From NCBI GenBank assembly GCA_007135095.1, contig SLJO01000154.1:1-44898 (forward strand): DNA of 44,898 bases. Direction: 5' to 3'. The position numbers and the translations under genes are program-made. The notes below the pieces were generated by a model. That model worked only from the letters and a program-made list of their open reading frames with translations, did no database searches and was not told where the DNA came from. Positions 28,657-37,800 of this stretch are shown here, one piece after another. Positions within the stretch are counted from its first letter, which is position 1, and every line of letters starts with the position of its first letter. Origin of the DNA: Bacteroidales bacterium (GTDB lineage Bacteria > Bacteroidota > Bacteroidia > Bacteroidales > PUMT01).

Positions 28657-30087
28657 CTAGTGGCTGCTTCGCGGAATTTTTTCACCGCCGACAAAAACAT
28701 ATTTATACACACATGCCTTCCTTTGTCCCTGCCTGGAAGCGGGGTCGGAGAGAACTCCGAGTGTTACCCGGTAAAGGCCTGTTTCAGAATAGTAATGGTT
28801 TATTTTATTTCCTTCATACTGTGCTCCGTCACCTGTTTCCCAGTAATAGCCCCCTGGATCAAAATTCCTCAGGAAAGTTTCAGAGGCATCAAAAGTGACC
28901 ATCGTGCCAACGGAAACGGTATCGGCAGAGGTGATGAACGGTTGTTCGGTTCTTGGAGTCGTAAAAAGGTAATCAGCCACCCCGGATTCGATTTCACCGG
29001 TAGCAATATTAACGAAATCAAGGGTTACATGGTATGTGCCATGTTCTTCAAAGCAGTGATCTGCCACCATCCCCCTGATCCTGGTACCATCGCCCATGTT
29101 CCATTCGAGGTGAAAATTCGTAGTGTCAAGATTTTCAGCTCTTTGTTCATAGAATTCAAAACAGAGGCCGTCGATTTGAATACTGTCACAATCGGCGAAA
29201 ACCGGGAAGGTTGACCCGAAGGAATAAATGTTGTCAGACCCTTCCCTGCCGGAGGAAAAATAGCCGGACCTTAAATCAGGGCTGGCAATAAACCCGAAAT
29301 CATCTGCTTCTGAATTTATGGGAGGGGGCAGCCTTACCGGCTGTTGCCAGCCATGCTCATCTGGGTTGCTGTAAAAAATATCGAGGCTGCCATTGTTATT
29401 GTTGTCAGAAGAATAATACAGGCGTCCGGTGGAGTGTATATACGGGAAAACCTCATCATTTGAAGAGTTTATCACTGCTCCGAGATTCACCGGAGATGAC
29501 CAGCTTAGCCCCTGCTTTTGTGATACATACAAGTCCATGCCTCCGAATCCCCCGGGCATATCACTTGTAAAATAGAGGGTCTTTCCGTCTTCACTGATAC
29601 TGGGATGGCTTAAATTGTACTTATCATTGTTATAGGGGAAGGGCCTTATATTGATCCATTCCCCGCCTGAATATTCGGCCATAAATATCCCCAGCGTTGA
29701 GGTTTCATTTCTTCCTCCCGGGATGTTCCTTGTGAAAAAAATAAGTGAACCATCGGTTGAAAAACTTACCGGACCGTCATGATAGTTGCTTCTCAGGCTT
29801 TTTGAAAAAATAGCGGGATTTTTCCACTTGCCGGGTTCCTTTTGATCAGAGTAATAAATATTAAAGAGGTTTTCTCCTTCAGCGCTCATCCTTGATATCA
29901 GGAACCCCACGCGCTGATTGGTTGTGTAAACAAGACCCTTATCATAAAACACAGGGGCAAATTCATCATATTGGTCACTTGTAAAGGGAAGCCGGCTAAT
30001 TTGATAAAAGCCCGGGGTCTGTGCAGGTAACTGTAGTATGGTGACCCCAAAAAATATGATTATTATATGAAAGGGTATCTTCATCAT
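28657..30087 (-). CDS. PD40 beta-propeller protein with C-terminal PKD domains
   Basis: 476 residues. Signal peptide at about 1-23. Residues about 40-295 hold WD40-like PD40 repeats ('DGSLIFFTRNIPGG', 'DGKTLYFTSDMPGGFGGMDLYVS', 'STGRLYYSSDNNNNGSLDIFYS'), the same propeller as in PorE and OmpA-family proteins encoded beside PorP/SprF. After a Cys-containing segment (about 298-312) come two PKD-like domains (about 315-470: 'LEWNMGDGTRIRG', 'YYWETGDGAQYEGNKINHYYSETGLYRVTL'). The peptidoglycan-binding OmpA domain usual in such proteins is missing. Its ATG shares one base with the porP/sprF stop (TAATG), so the two are translationally coupled. Confidence 0.82.
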   Translation of the reverse strand: MMKIPFHIIIIFFGVTILQLPAQTPGFYQISRLPFTSDQYDEFAPVFYDKGLVYTTNQRVGFLISRMSAEGENLFNIYYSDQKEPGKWKNPAIFSKSLRSNYHDGPVSFSTDGSLIFFTRNIPGGRNETSTLGIFMAEYSGGEWINIRPFPYNNDKYNLSHPSISEDGKTLYFTSDMPGGFGGMDLYVSQKQGLSWSSPVNLGAVINSSNDEVFPYIHSTGRLYYSSDNNNNGSLDIFYSNPDEHGWQQPVRLPPPINSEADDFGFIASPDLRSGYFSSGREGSDNIYSFGSTFPVFADCDSIQIDGLCFEFYEQRAENLDTTNFHLEWNMGDGTRIRGMVADHCFEEHGTYHVTLDFVNIATGEIESGVADYLFTTPRTEQPFITSADTVSVGTMVTFDASETFLRNFDPGGYYWETGDGAQYEGNKINHYYSETGLYRVTLGVLSDPASRQGQRKACVYKYVFVGGEKIPRSSH

Positions 30088-30998
30088 TAAAAATATCGCG
30101 GATTAACTGCATTCACACTGTATCTGAAGTCATATATAAGCACAATTTCATGAGAACCGTTATTGAATTTGCCAAGACGGCTCAAAGAATAGTCATATGT
30201 ATATCCTAACCTGAGCTGCTCGCTGATCTGCAATTTGACCAGGCCCACCAGGGCGTCCTCAATGCGGTAGGAGGCCCCGACCCATATAAGGTCTGCCAGG
30301 ATGAACGAGAGGTTTGCATCGACCTGGAGGGGATTTTTTGCACTGTACTTAAGCAAAAAGCTTGGCTTGACCTTTATCCCTCCTTTACCTACCACCATTC
30401 CCCCGCTCACCAGGTAATTATAATTGCTCATATCATGATAGGAAACGGCCTTGGAGTTTCTTGTGCTATCGCTAAGGAACAAGGGGATGGATGCACCTAC
30501 ATAAAAACGGCTTGTATAATAATATGCCCCGAAGCCAATATTGGGCAGCATCTCGCTGGACCCCGGATCGGAAAAAACGATATCACCCGGATCGTGCAGC
30601 AACAAATTATTCCATCTGGCATTCCTGTTAACACCTCCCGCTTTCAGCCCCAGTGAGAGTCTTCCTTCTGCAACCCTTATCCGGTAAGCATAATTTACAT
30701 ACAAACTGGTATTGTTTCGTACATCTATCTGTTCATTGTGCAGAAAAACACCAAGGGCAATATTTTCATTCTTCATTGGCGTGTGGGCACTAAGGCTCTG
30801 TGAAACAGGGGCCCCGTCAAAGCCAACCCACTGGTTCCTGTAACCGATAGTGACATTGAAAACATCACGGCTGCCTGCATAAGCCGGATTCAGGGCAAGA
30901 CCATTGAGCATGTACTGGCTGTATACAGGGAAAAGGTGCTGGGAACCTGCCTGAAGGGAAAACAATCCAAAAATTAATATTAGTGCAAATTTTCTCAA
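30087..30998 (-). CDS. PorP/SprF family T9SS outer-membrane protein, TTG start
   Basis: 303 residues with the family opening 'FPVYSQYMLNGLALNPAYAGSRD' after a signal peptide (about 1-19, ending AGS-Q), and the characteristic 'VTIGYRNQWVGFDGAP' block. The remainder alternates as a membrane beta-barrel. Such proteins anchor T9SS type-B substrates or the motility adhesin SprB at the surface. The start codon is TTG at 30998: no in-frame ATG lies between the upstream in-frame stop and the signal peptide, and the next ATG (residue 30) would remove the signal peptide. The gene starts 13 bp after the large type-B substrate stop, the same order as sprB-sprF. Confidence 0.9.
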   Translation of the reverse strand: MRKFALILIFGLFSLQAGSQHLFPVYSQYMLNGLALNPAYAGSRDVFNVTIGYRNQWVGFDGAPVSQSLSAHTPMKNENIALGVFLHNEQIDVRNNTSLYVNYAYRIRVAEGRLSLGLKAGGVNRNARWNNLLLHDPGDIVFSDPGSSEMLPNIGFGAYYYTSRFYVGASIPLFLSDSTRNSKAVSYHDMSNYNYLVSGGMVVGKGGIKVKPSFLLKYSAKNPLQVDANLSFILADLIWVGASYRIEDALVGLVKLQISEQLRLGYTYDYSLSRLGKFNNGSHEIVLIYDFRYSVNAVNPRYF

Positions 30999-31011
30999 AA
31001 GTGAGTTATTA

Positions 31012-34000
31012 TTAACGTTTTAGTACAATGAATCCCTTGTATGAATAGCGGCTGTCGACACTCAAAATATAGTAATATGTATCTTCAGGCAAAGGTTTCC
31101 CGTTGTGATTTCTTCCGTCCCAGTCATTCTGGTAATTAACGGTACTGTAAACCACATTGCCCTGGCGGTTGAAAACAGTCAGCTCATTATTTATGGAGTT
31201 TTCAAGCCCCCTTATTACAAAGCTGTCATTATATCCGTTGTTGTTGGGAGAAAAAGCATTCGGGGTGTCCAGGTCCTTAATTGTAATGGTCACAAGGCCG
31301 GATACCGGGTCGCAGACCCCGTTAAATAAGGTCCATTGCAATACATTTTCGCCAAAACCAAGACCGGTTACCAGGGTCCCCGCATCATCGGGAAAGACGA
31401 TTGTGCCGTTTCCTTCGATCAGGTCCCAGCGGCCGTAGGCAGAGGTTATGGTTCCGGGAATTTCTGCCTCCAGGTAAGTATCAAATATGAACTGCAGTTT
31501 CTGATCAGCTCCGGCGTAAACCTTTTCGGGCTGCTCATAGAATGTAACCGAAAGCTCCCTGCTTGCCGGGCATTGCCAGTTGGTCTCCGTGTATTTTATC
31601 AACCGGGTACCATAATCTGTTACAGAAACTGTGGTTGATGGTTTGGTTTCATGGCTGAAAACAACCCCGGCATGATCTGATTCCCATAGTATATTACCAA
31701 AACCGGGTGATGCATTCAGGTGATATACCTTTCCGCATACCTCTGCATCAATGCCGGGATGCGGATCCGGATAGGCATAAACTCTTAAACTTGCCGTGCC
31801 GGATATGGTTTCAGGCCGGGCCCGGCAGCCATATTTGTCAGTAAGGGATACTAACTGATAAAGGTAGGTGGTGGAATCCGCGGAGGCAGGAGATACAGTT
31901 GCATTGTATAAGGGGGTGCTTATATTTTCAATTAAAAACTCACCTTTCCCATCGGTAAACTTCAGGTTCCATGGGCCGTCACCATTCAGCCTGAAAGACA
32001 GTTCCCTTTGTTCACCCATACATATGGTGTCGGTCGAGGTGCTGAGTTCTGCATGGGAAAACGGATGGAATTCAACAATAACTGTATTGCTGGTATCTTT
32101 ACATGCATCTTCCGCTCCGCTGTATACTATTCTCCTGAAATAGGTTGTATCCGACAGTGCAGGGGAAAGATAATCCCTGTTGTCCCGGTCTCCGGATGCG
32201 GGCAGCCATTCGCTGCCTGTGTTAATTTGCCAGCTGTACCTGTAATTTCCATCCCCGCCTGCAGGCACGGTGCCAGTGAAAGTCTCCGGTGGCTCCATAA
32301 AGCAGATGACCTGGCTTTCTGAAATGTCATTTTCTGATATCAGCGGTAAAACAAATACAGTGTGCGTATTGCTGGTGTCAGCGCAGGGACCTGACTCCAC
32401 GATCCTTCTGAAGCGGGTGTCGTCATGAAGCACTTGAGAAGTATAGCCTGGATTGCTGCCGTTTTCATCAACAGGATTCCACAGATCATCCATGCTTCTT
32501 TCCCATGTGAATGTATATGAGTCTGTTCCGCCGGCCGGCTGCACCGTGGGCTCTATCATTGCCAGGGCATTGTGGCAAATGGTTTGATTTTCTGAGAGGA
32601 TGTTATTTCTGATAGATGGTATGACACTGACAAGCACAATATTTGAGCTGTCAACACATACTCCTGATGTTGCAATCCGCCTGTAGGAGGTTGTATTGAA
32701 GAGGCGGGGGGGACTGTAACCTGTCTGGTCGTCAACATTTCCGGCTTCCACCCATCCCTGTTCAGTTTCAGTGCTTTTATTCCAGGTATATTCGAAATTC
32801 CCTTCTCCCAATCCGCCGATCACAAGGGCAGGCCCTGTAAGGGGTGCAGGATGGTCACCCTCGCAGATTGTTTGCCCCTGTTCTATTATATTTCCCGATA
32901 TCTTGGGCTGGACATATATGGTTAAAAAGTTGCTTACGTCAACAACGGGATCCGGATCAACATATGTAACTATTCTTTTAAAGACTGTGGTTTCATAAAG
33001 AACCTCCGGCTGATAATGCCTGCCGGTTGCTCCTGGTATCGGAATCCATTCATTGCCAGGTGTTTTCATTGACCAGCTGTAAATATACGGTGGTATTCCG
33101 CCCCTTGGCTGGGTACCCTCAATTATACCAGGTTTGGTATCGGCGCAGATTGTATTTGTTTCTGTACGTATTCCATTGAAAAGCAGTCCGTTCAGCGATA
33201 TTTCAAGCTCTTCGATCAATCCCCCGGGAGACCCGTTGGTAGAACCGTTCGTGCCCCCGGGATGATTGGTGCCGCCTGCTCCCTGTCCAAGATAGGGCAC
33301 AACCTCAGGAGGCAGCAAACTGCCTGAATGGATAATGCTTCCGCCACCGCCGCCGCCACCCGGCCCGGCTTGAGATGCATATTCAACATGACCCCCGTTT
33401 CCCCCGCGTACAGAAAGGCGAAGTGTGCCGTGGTAATTATCTACCGATGTAACTATTGTGCCTCCTCCGCCACCGCCTCCCGCTCCTGCACTGGCTCGCT
33501 CCAGCACTGTTCCTCCGTCAGCGGAAATTGAGAATTCATCAGATCCCTCTATATGGTTTGCAATGATTATCACCATCCCTCCGCCATTACCGCCTGCGGT
33601 AGCTTTCCTTTCTTCATACTCTGTAGAGCCACCGCCACCGCCACCCATGAAAAACCGGTTTACAAATCCTTCTGCTGTAAGCAGCCAGTTCTCAAGCCTG
33701 TAGCCGTCTTCTCCTCCCAGCACCTGTCCGTCGATCAGGAATTCCGGGCAGGTTTGAGATTCTCCCCCGCCATAGCCTCCCTGGCCATAGTTGGAGCCTC
33801 CGCCGCCGCCGGCAAATTTCCCGTTTCCGCCGCCTCCGCCGGTGGCGATCCTTCCCCTGCCGTACACAAGGGTGTTGTCAACCGGGTAAGATATTAACCA
33901 GTCATGTTCATCGAGATACCAGGTTGCCGGGCCTTCCCCCTTTAAGCCCGCCCTGCCTGTTTCAGCAGCGGAGAAGGAAAACCTTTTGTAAAAATCGGGA

Positions 34001-34608
34001 TCTGAGGCGGCACAGTTGCCATCACTCAACACAGGCTTCCCTCCGCTGAAGCCCTTGGCGGTAAGGTCTATGTCGGCTTCAAGGGTCAGGGTATTTGTGA
34101 CTATCATGGCAAGTATGCCCCCGGTCCCTGTTTCCCTGTCCCAGGGCTTTGCCGTGAGTGTGCCGGTAACACGTGCCGATTTATACCCCTTTACCCTTAC
34201 CAGCTGGACCATTCCGGCGGCATCATATTCTTTAAGAAATTCCCTGGTGAAATATACCGTATTGCCCTCGACCCGGTCGATCAGAAGGAACTCATAATTG
34301 CCCGCATCATTAATATCATGCGGTTTGCCATAATTTTCAGGTTCTGTGAGTATCCCGATCCCTTTCATCTGGATCAGCAGCACAGTGTCGCCCTCCTGGA
34401 GCACCCCAGGATTACTTACAGTGACAGCCTGATTGCCCACAATGGATTCTACCCTGTAATAATCGTTAATAATACCGCCTATCTCAGTTTGTGAAAACAG
34501 GGGTTGCATGGATAATAAATATAAATGCAGCAAGAGGAAGCAAATGCGGAGAGCTCCGGGTCCTTTTGTGATAATGCCAGTATAAATCAACGTTCTCAAT
34601 ATTACCAT
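31012..34608 (-). CDS. Large glycine-rich, Ig-like T9SS substrate with type-B sorting domain
   Basis: 1198 residues. Hydrophobic export signal at about 20-40 (cleavage near FSQ-T). Residues 42-250 form a beta-rich domain; 255-465 contain five or six Gly tracts (runs such as GGGGGGG at about 377-383 and 417-423) separated by strand-like segments such as 'MVIIIANHIEG' and 'TLRLSVRGGNGGHV'. From about 478 to 860 there are repeated ~90-residue Ig-like modules, each with an 'xQxIC' strand, a '.YxWxxS/xxxWxxxxG' core and a 'TxxRRIVxSGxCxDTSN' end. The C-terminal domain (1115-1198, 'PNAFSPNNNGYNDSFVIRG' to 'GFIVLKR') is the gliding-motility-associated type-B T9SS signal. Probably a surface adhesin or matrix protein. 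Two ATG-rich longer starts are not seen. Confidence 0.9.
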   Translation of the reverse strand: MVILRTLIYTGIITKGPGALRICFLLLHLYLLSMQPLFSQTEIGGIINDYYRVESIVGNQAVTVSNPGVLQEGDTVLLIQMKGIGILTEPENYGKPHDINDAGNYEFLLIDRVEGNTVYFTREFLKEYDAAGMVQLVRVKGYKSARVTGTLTAKPWDRETGTGGILAMIVTNTLTLEADIDLTAKGFSGGKPVLSDGNCAASDPDFYKRFSFSAAETGRAGLKGEGPATWYLDEHDWLISYPVDNTLVYGRGRIATGGGGGNGKFAGGGGGSNYGQGGYGGGESQTCPEFLIDGQVLGGEDGYRLENWLLTAEGFVNRFFMGGGGGGSTEYEERKATAGGNGGGMVIIIANHIEGSDEFSISADGGTVLERASAGAGGGGGGGTIVTSVDNYHGTLRLSVRGGNGGHVEYASQAGPGGGGGGGSIIHSGSLLPPEVVPYLGQGAGGTNHPGGTNGSTNGSPGGLIEELEISLNGLLFNGIRTETNTICADTKPGIIEGTQPRGGIPPYIYSWSMKTPGNEWIPIPGATGRHYQPEVLYETTVFKRIVTYVDPDPVVDVSNFLTIYVQPKISGNIIEQGQTICEGDHPAPLTGPALVIGGLGEGNFEYTWNKSTETEQGWVEAGNVDDQTGYSPPRLFNTTSYRRIATSGVCVDSSNIVLVSVIPSIRNNILSENQTICHNALAMIEPTVQPAGGTDSYTFTWERSMDDLWNPVDENGSNPGYTSQVLHDDTRFRRIVESGPCADTSNTHTVFVLPLISENDISESQVICFMEPPETFTGTVPAGGDGNYRYSWQINTGSEWLPASGDRDNRDYLSPALSDTTYFRRIVYSGAEDACKDTSNTVIVEFHPFSHAELSTSTDTICMGEQRELSFRLNGDGPWNLKFTDGKGEFLIENISTPLYNATVSPASADSTTYLYQLVSLTDKYGCRARPETISGTASLRVYAYPDPHPGIDAEVCGKVYHLNASPGFGNILWESDHAGVVFSHETKPSTTVSVTDYGTRLIKYTETNWQCPASRELSVTFYEQPEKVYAGADQKLQFIFDTYLEAEIPGTITSAYGRWDLIEGNGTIVFPDDAGTLVTGLGFGENVLQWTLFNGVCDPVSGLVTITIKDLDTPNAFSPNNNGYNDSFVIRGLENSINNELTVFNRQGNVVYSTVNYQNDWDGRNHNGKPLPEDTYYYILSVDSRYSYKGFIVLKR

Positions 34609-34682
34609 TCAGTTATTACCCCCTTATGAGCCATGCCGGGGGTGTTGTATATTCTAACAGGGTTGTCCTGGGTGAAACAAGA

Positions 34683-34690
34683 CAAATATA
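34683..34690 (-). promoter_or_regulatory. Bacteroidota -7 box for the T9SS module
   Basis: Minus-strand TATATTTG, a perfect TAnnTTTG, about 75 bases upstream of the 34608 start. The rest of the 224-bp gap to the kinase gene shows nothing further I can name. Likely start point for the gene set 34608 to 28657 or beyond. Confidence 0.5.
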
Positions 34691-34832
34691 ACATTTACCG
34701 GAACATATGGTGCAGCCATAAAAAACAATTTATTTCCCCCTTGCATAATCCTGCCTGATTCATTTAATTAATAAATTTTCCACCCGGTTAACCGGGAGTC
34801 ACTTCCCGGTATTTAAAAAGTATGACGTATTA

Positions 34833-37800
34833 TCAGCCTCCGTAATTTTCTGATTTTTTGATTGCAAAGGGCAGCCTGAACCAGAAACAACTGCCCTTTT
34901 GATACTCACTGGAAAACCCTACGCTGCCACCGGATTGCTCAACAATGTTTTTCACTATTGCAAGTCCTAATCCCATTCCTCCTGATTTTGTAGTGAAATT
35001 CGGGGTAAACATTTTTTTCTTTGCATCTTCAGGAATGCCTGTGCCGTTATCACATACTCTTACAAGCGCCATATCCTTTTCCTCTATAAGCTCGATGTCA
35101 ATTTTTCCTTTTCTCTCTTTTGGTATTGACTGGACAGAGTTTTTCAGCAGGTTAATAAAAATGCGGTTCAATTGCATTTTATCAGTTACTACATTGAGCT
35201 TTTTAATGCCGTTTAAATGGACCGATATTTCAACATTTTCAGTATTTGCAAATAAGACTGCCACATTGGAGATGGCGCTGACTATATTTGCTTTCGAAGG
35301 GGTGGCCTGGGGCAACCTTGCAAAATCGGAAAAGGCAGTAGCAATGGATGAGAGGTGATCTATCTGCTCAATCAGGTTACGGGTGGTTTTTTTGAATATT
35401 TCTTCCCAGTTATCCACCTTGTCGTCCCATGACCTTTGTAAGTGCTGAATGCTTAATTTCATAGGTGTGAGGGGGTTTTTTATTTCGTGGGCGATTTGTT
35501 TGGCCATTTCCCGCCATGCACTTTCGCGTTCCGATGAGGCAAGTAACTCGGCACTGTTCTCAAGCTCGCCTACCATCCTGTTATATTCCTTTATAAGGTT
35601 CCCTATCTCATCGTCACTCTCATAGTTTATCTGTTCATTAGTCCTGCCAATTGAAAGCATACGTAATTTGTCCTTTATAAGTTGCAGTGGTTTGGTAATA
35701 GTATTGGAAACAATAACTGCCAGAACAATAGTAATAAGAATAAGGATAGCATAAATATTGGCCACAGCGACCACAAGGGTGTATATCTCTTTTTTCAGGA
35801 CAGACTGCCGTGTAAAATACGGAAGGTTAAGATATGACAGCACTTCGTTATCAGAATTCGTAAGGGGCACGTATGCAGAAAGGTAGGAGAGGTTGCCGAT
35901 TGATTCTTCATGAACCAGGCGCACATTCTTTTTGTGCAGCATTTCCGAATGGGCTTTAGGATTAATCTGTTCCCCGATCAGTCCCAGTTCAAAAATTTCC
36001 GGCCGGGATGAAGCATACAGATTCCCCTGCAGGTCATACAGGTTAATGTCGGTATAGAAGACATTGGATAACCGGATAAGCATTCCGGTAATATAAGGCC
36101 TCATATCGGGGGTAAGCTCACTTTCCAGTCCCAGCCTGTATTCCAGGTCGATCAGAACTGACTGTATCTTTTCACTTATATTTTCATACTGCCTGTTCTC
36201 GAACTGCCGTATATTATAATAGACTGTGCCAACCCCAATTATTAAAAGCGACAACAGAAGCACGCCGATCATAGAGAACTTGATCTTATTCTTGAAATCT
36301 ATACGCCATTTCCTGAGGTTTACCGGGTATTTGCACAACAGCAATGCCAGCCCGTAAAGGAGATAAAAAAACACGAAACTATACGAAAATGAGGTTAGCA
36401 GATCGATTGTTGTGGTTGCTGGTTTGCTGAGAATCACAATATTCTCATCATCAATATAATATATAAGGTGTTCGTGTCCCCCTTCTTCCAGGTAGGTGAA
36501 TTCCTCGCCCGATTCAGGTTTAATACGGAAATTGAGCGGATAGGCGTAATTGCCCGACCTGGTTATCAGTTGTTCGTTAACATATTTTGCGTACGAGTAC
36601 TGATCCAGAACCTGGGTGCTTGAAAAGGTTCCCTCAATAAGCAATTCAGGATAACCGAGCTGGGCATCCATAATCTTGCTGTCGAGCGAGATGAACAGGG
36701 TCTGTTCGTAGGGGTAGTGATCCAGTTCAAAAACAACCGTTCCAAGATAGCTTATCCTTCCATTAAGATTGTCAAGAAAATAAAAACGGGAACCGGGGGA
36801 TACAGGCACTCCGAACTGATCGATCATATCATGAAAGAAGGAATAGCAGTCAACCAGTTCATTTACATCTTCAAGGAGAAGATCTGTATCAAGCCCGCAG
36901 GAAGCGATTTGCAGTTCATATTTCCTGAAGTACCCGCTGAAATGATTATCCCTGAGATAATCATAAATATCATGATCATCATGGTGAGGTGAATTGATGG
37001 TGGCAAAGATAAGGTTATCGTCCCTTAGCTCCATCGTTGCTTCTTCCAGAAGGAACTCAGCAATCTGGTCACGCTCGTTGGCAAGGTTGACGGCAATCAC
37101 CTGCATTATGTTTTTTTCCTTCACCCTGCTATTACCTGTGATGAAGGCAAGTGTAAACAAAGAAATAAGAAAAACCAGGAATAAATGGAATGAATATGAA
37201 TACCGGTACCTGAAATACCTGACTCCTGTTATGCTGCCCGAAAGCAATATAAAAAACAGGATTGCAGACAGGCTTATGCTATTGTTAAAAGCTGTAAATA
37301 CCAGTATACCTGCACCCATGGAGAGTGAAAGAATCAGGATGAAGCTTTTGAACTCCAGAAGAGTTGATGAAATAAAGACTATCCTGTCGGCGAACAGAAC
37401 AAGTGATGCAAGCAGCATTGCAAGTATCAGGTAGGCAACCAGGCTGAAACGGTTGAGATAGATAAAGTTATGGACTTCCAGCTGGATATTTGAATTGAAA
37501 ATAAGTCCGGAAAACATATAATGGACCGACAGCATTAAAACTACAAGCAGGATGCTGGAAACAGCAACAATGGCGGTGCGTTTGAATTTGCCGGTATTGG
37601 TGTTTCTCTGGTGTGCCCTGAAATGAACGGAAAAACAGATTGCGGCAAAAAGTATGAAAACCGAGTTTATAAGAAAGTCTCCAAGCGATGGGAAGAATGA
37701 GGATTTTGCATAATGCTGGGGCTGGAAAAGCGAATAGCTTTTAAATATTTGCGGGTAACCCGTTTCCAGCATAAGGTATCTGATCAGAACAAGAAGTACA

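Noticed and set aside
28660-29214. 184-residue plus-strand frame opposite the PD40/PKD gene
   Set aside because: Antisense to conserved PKD and propeller coding sequence; no independent promoter or motif.
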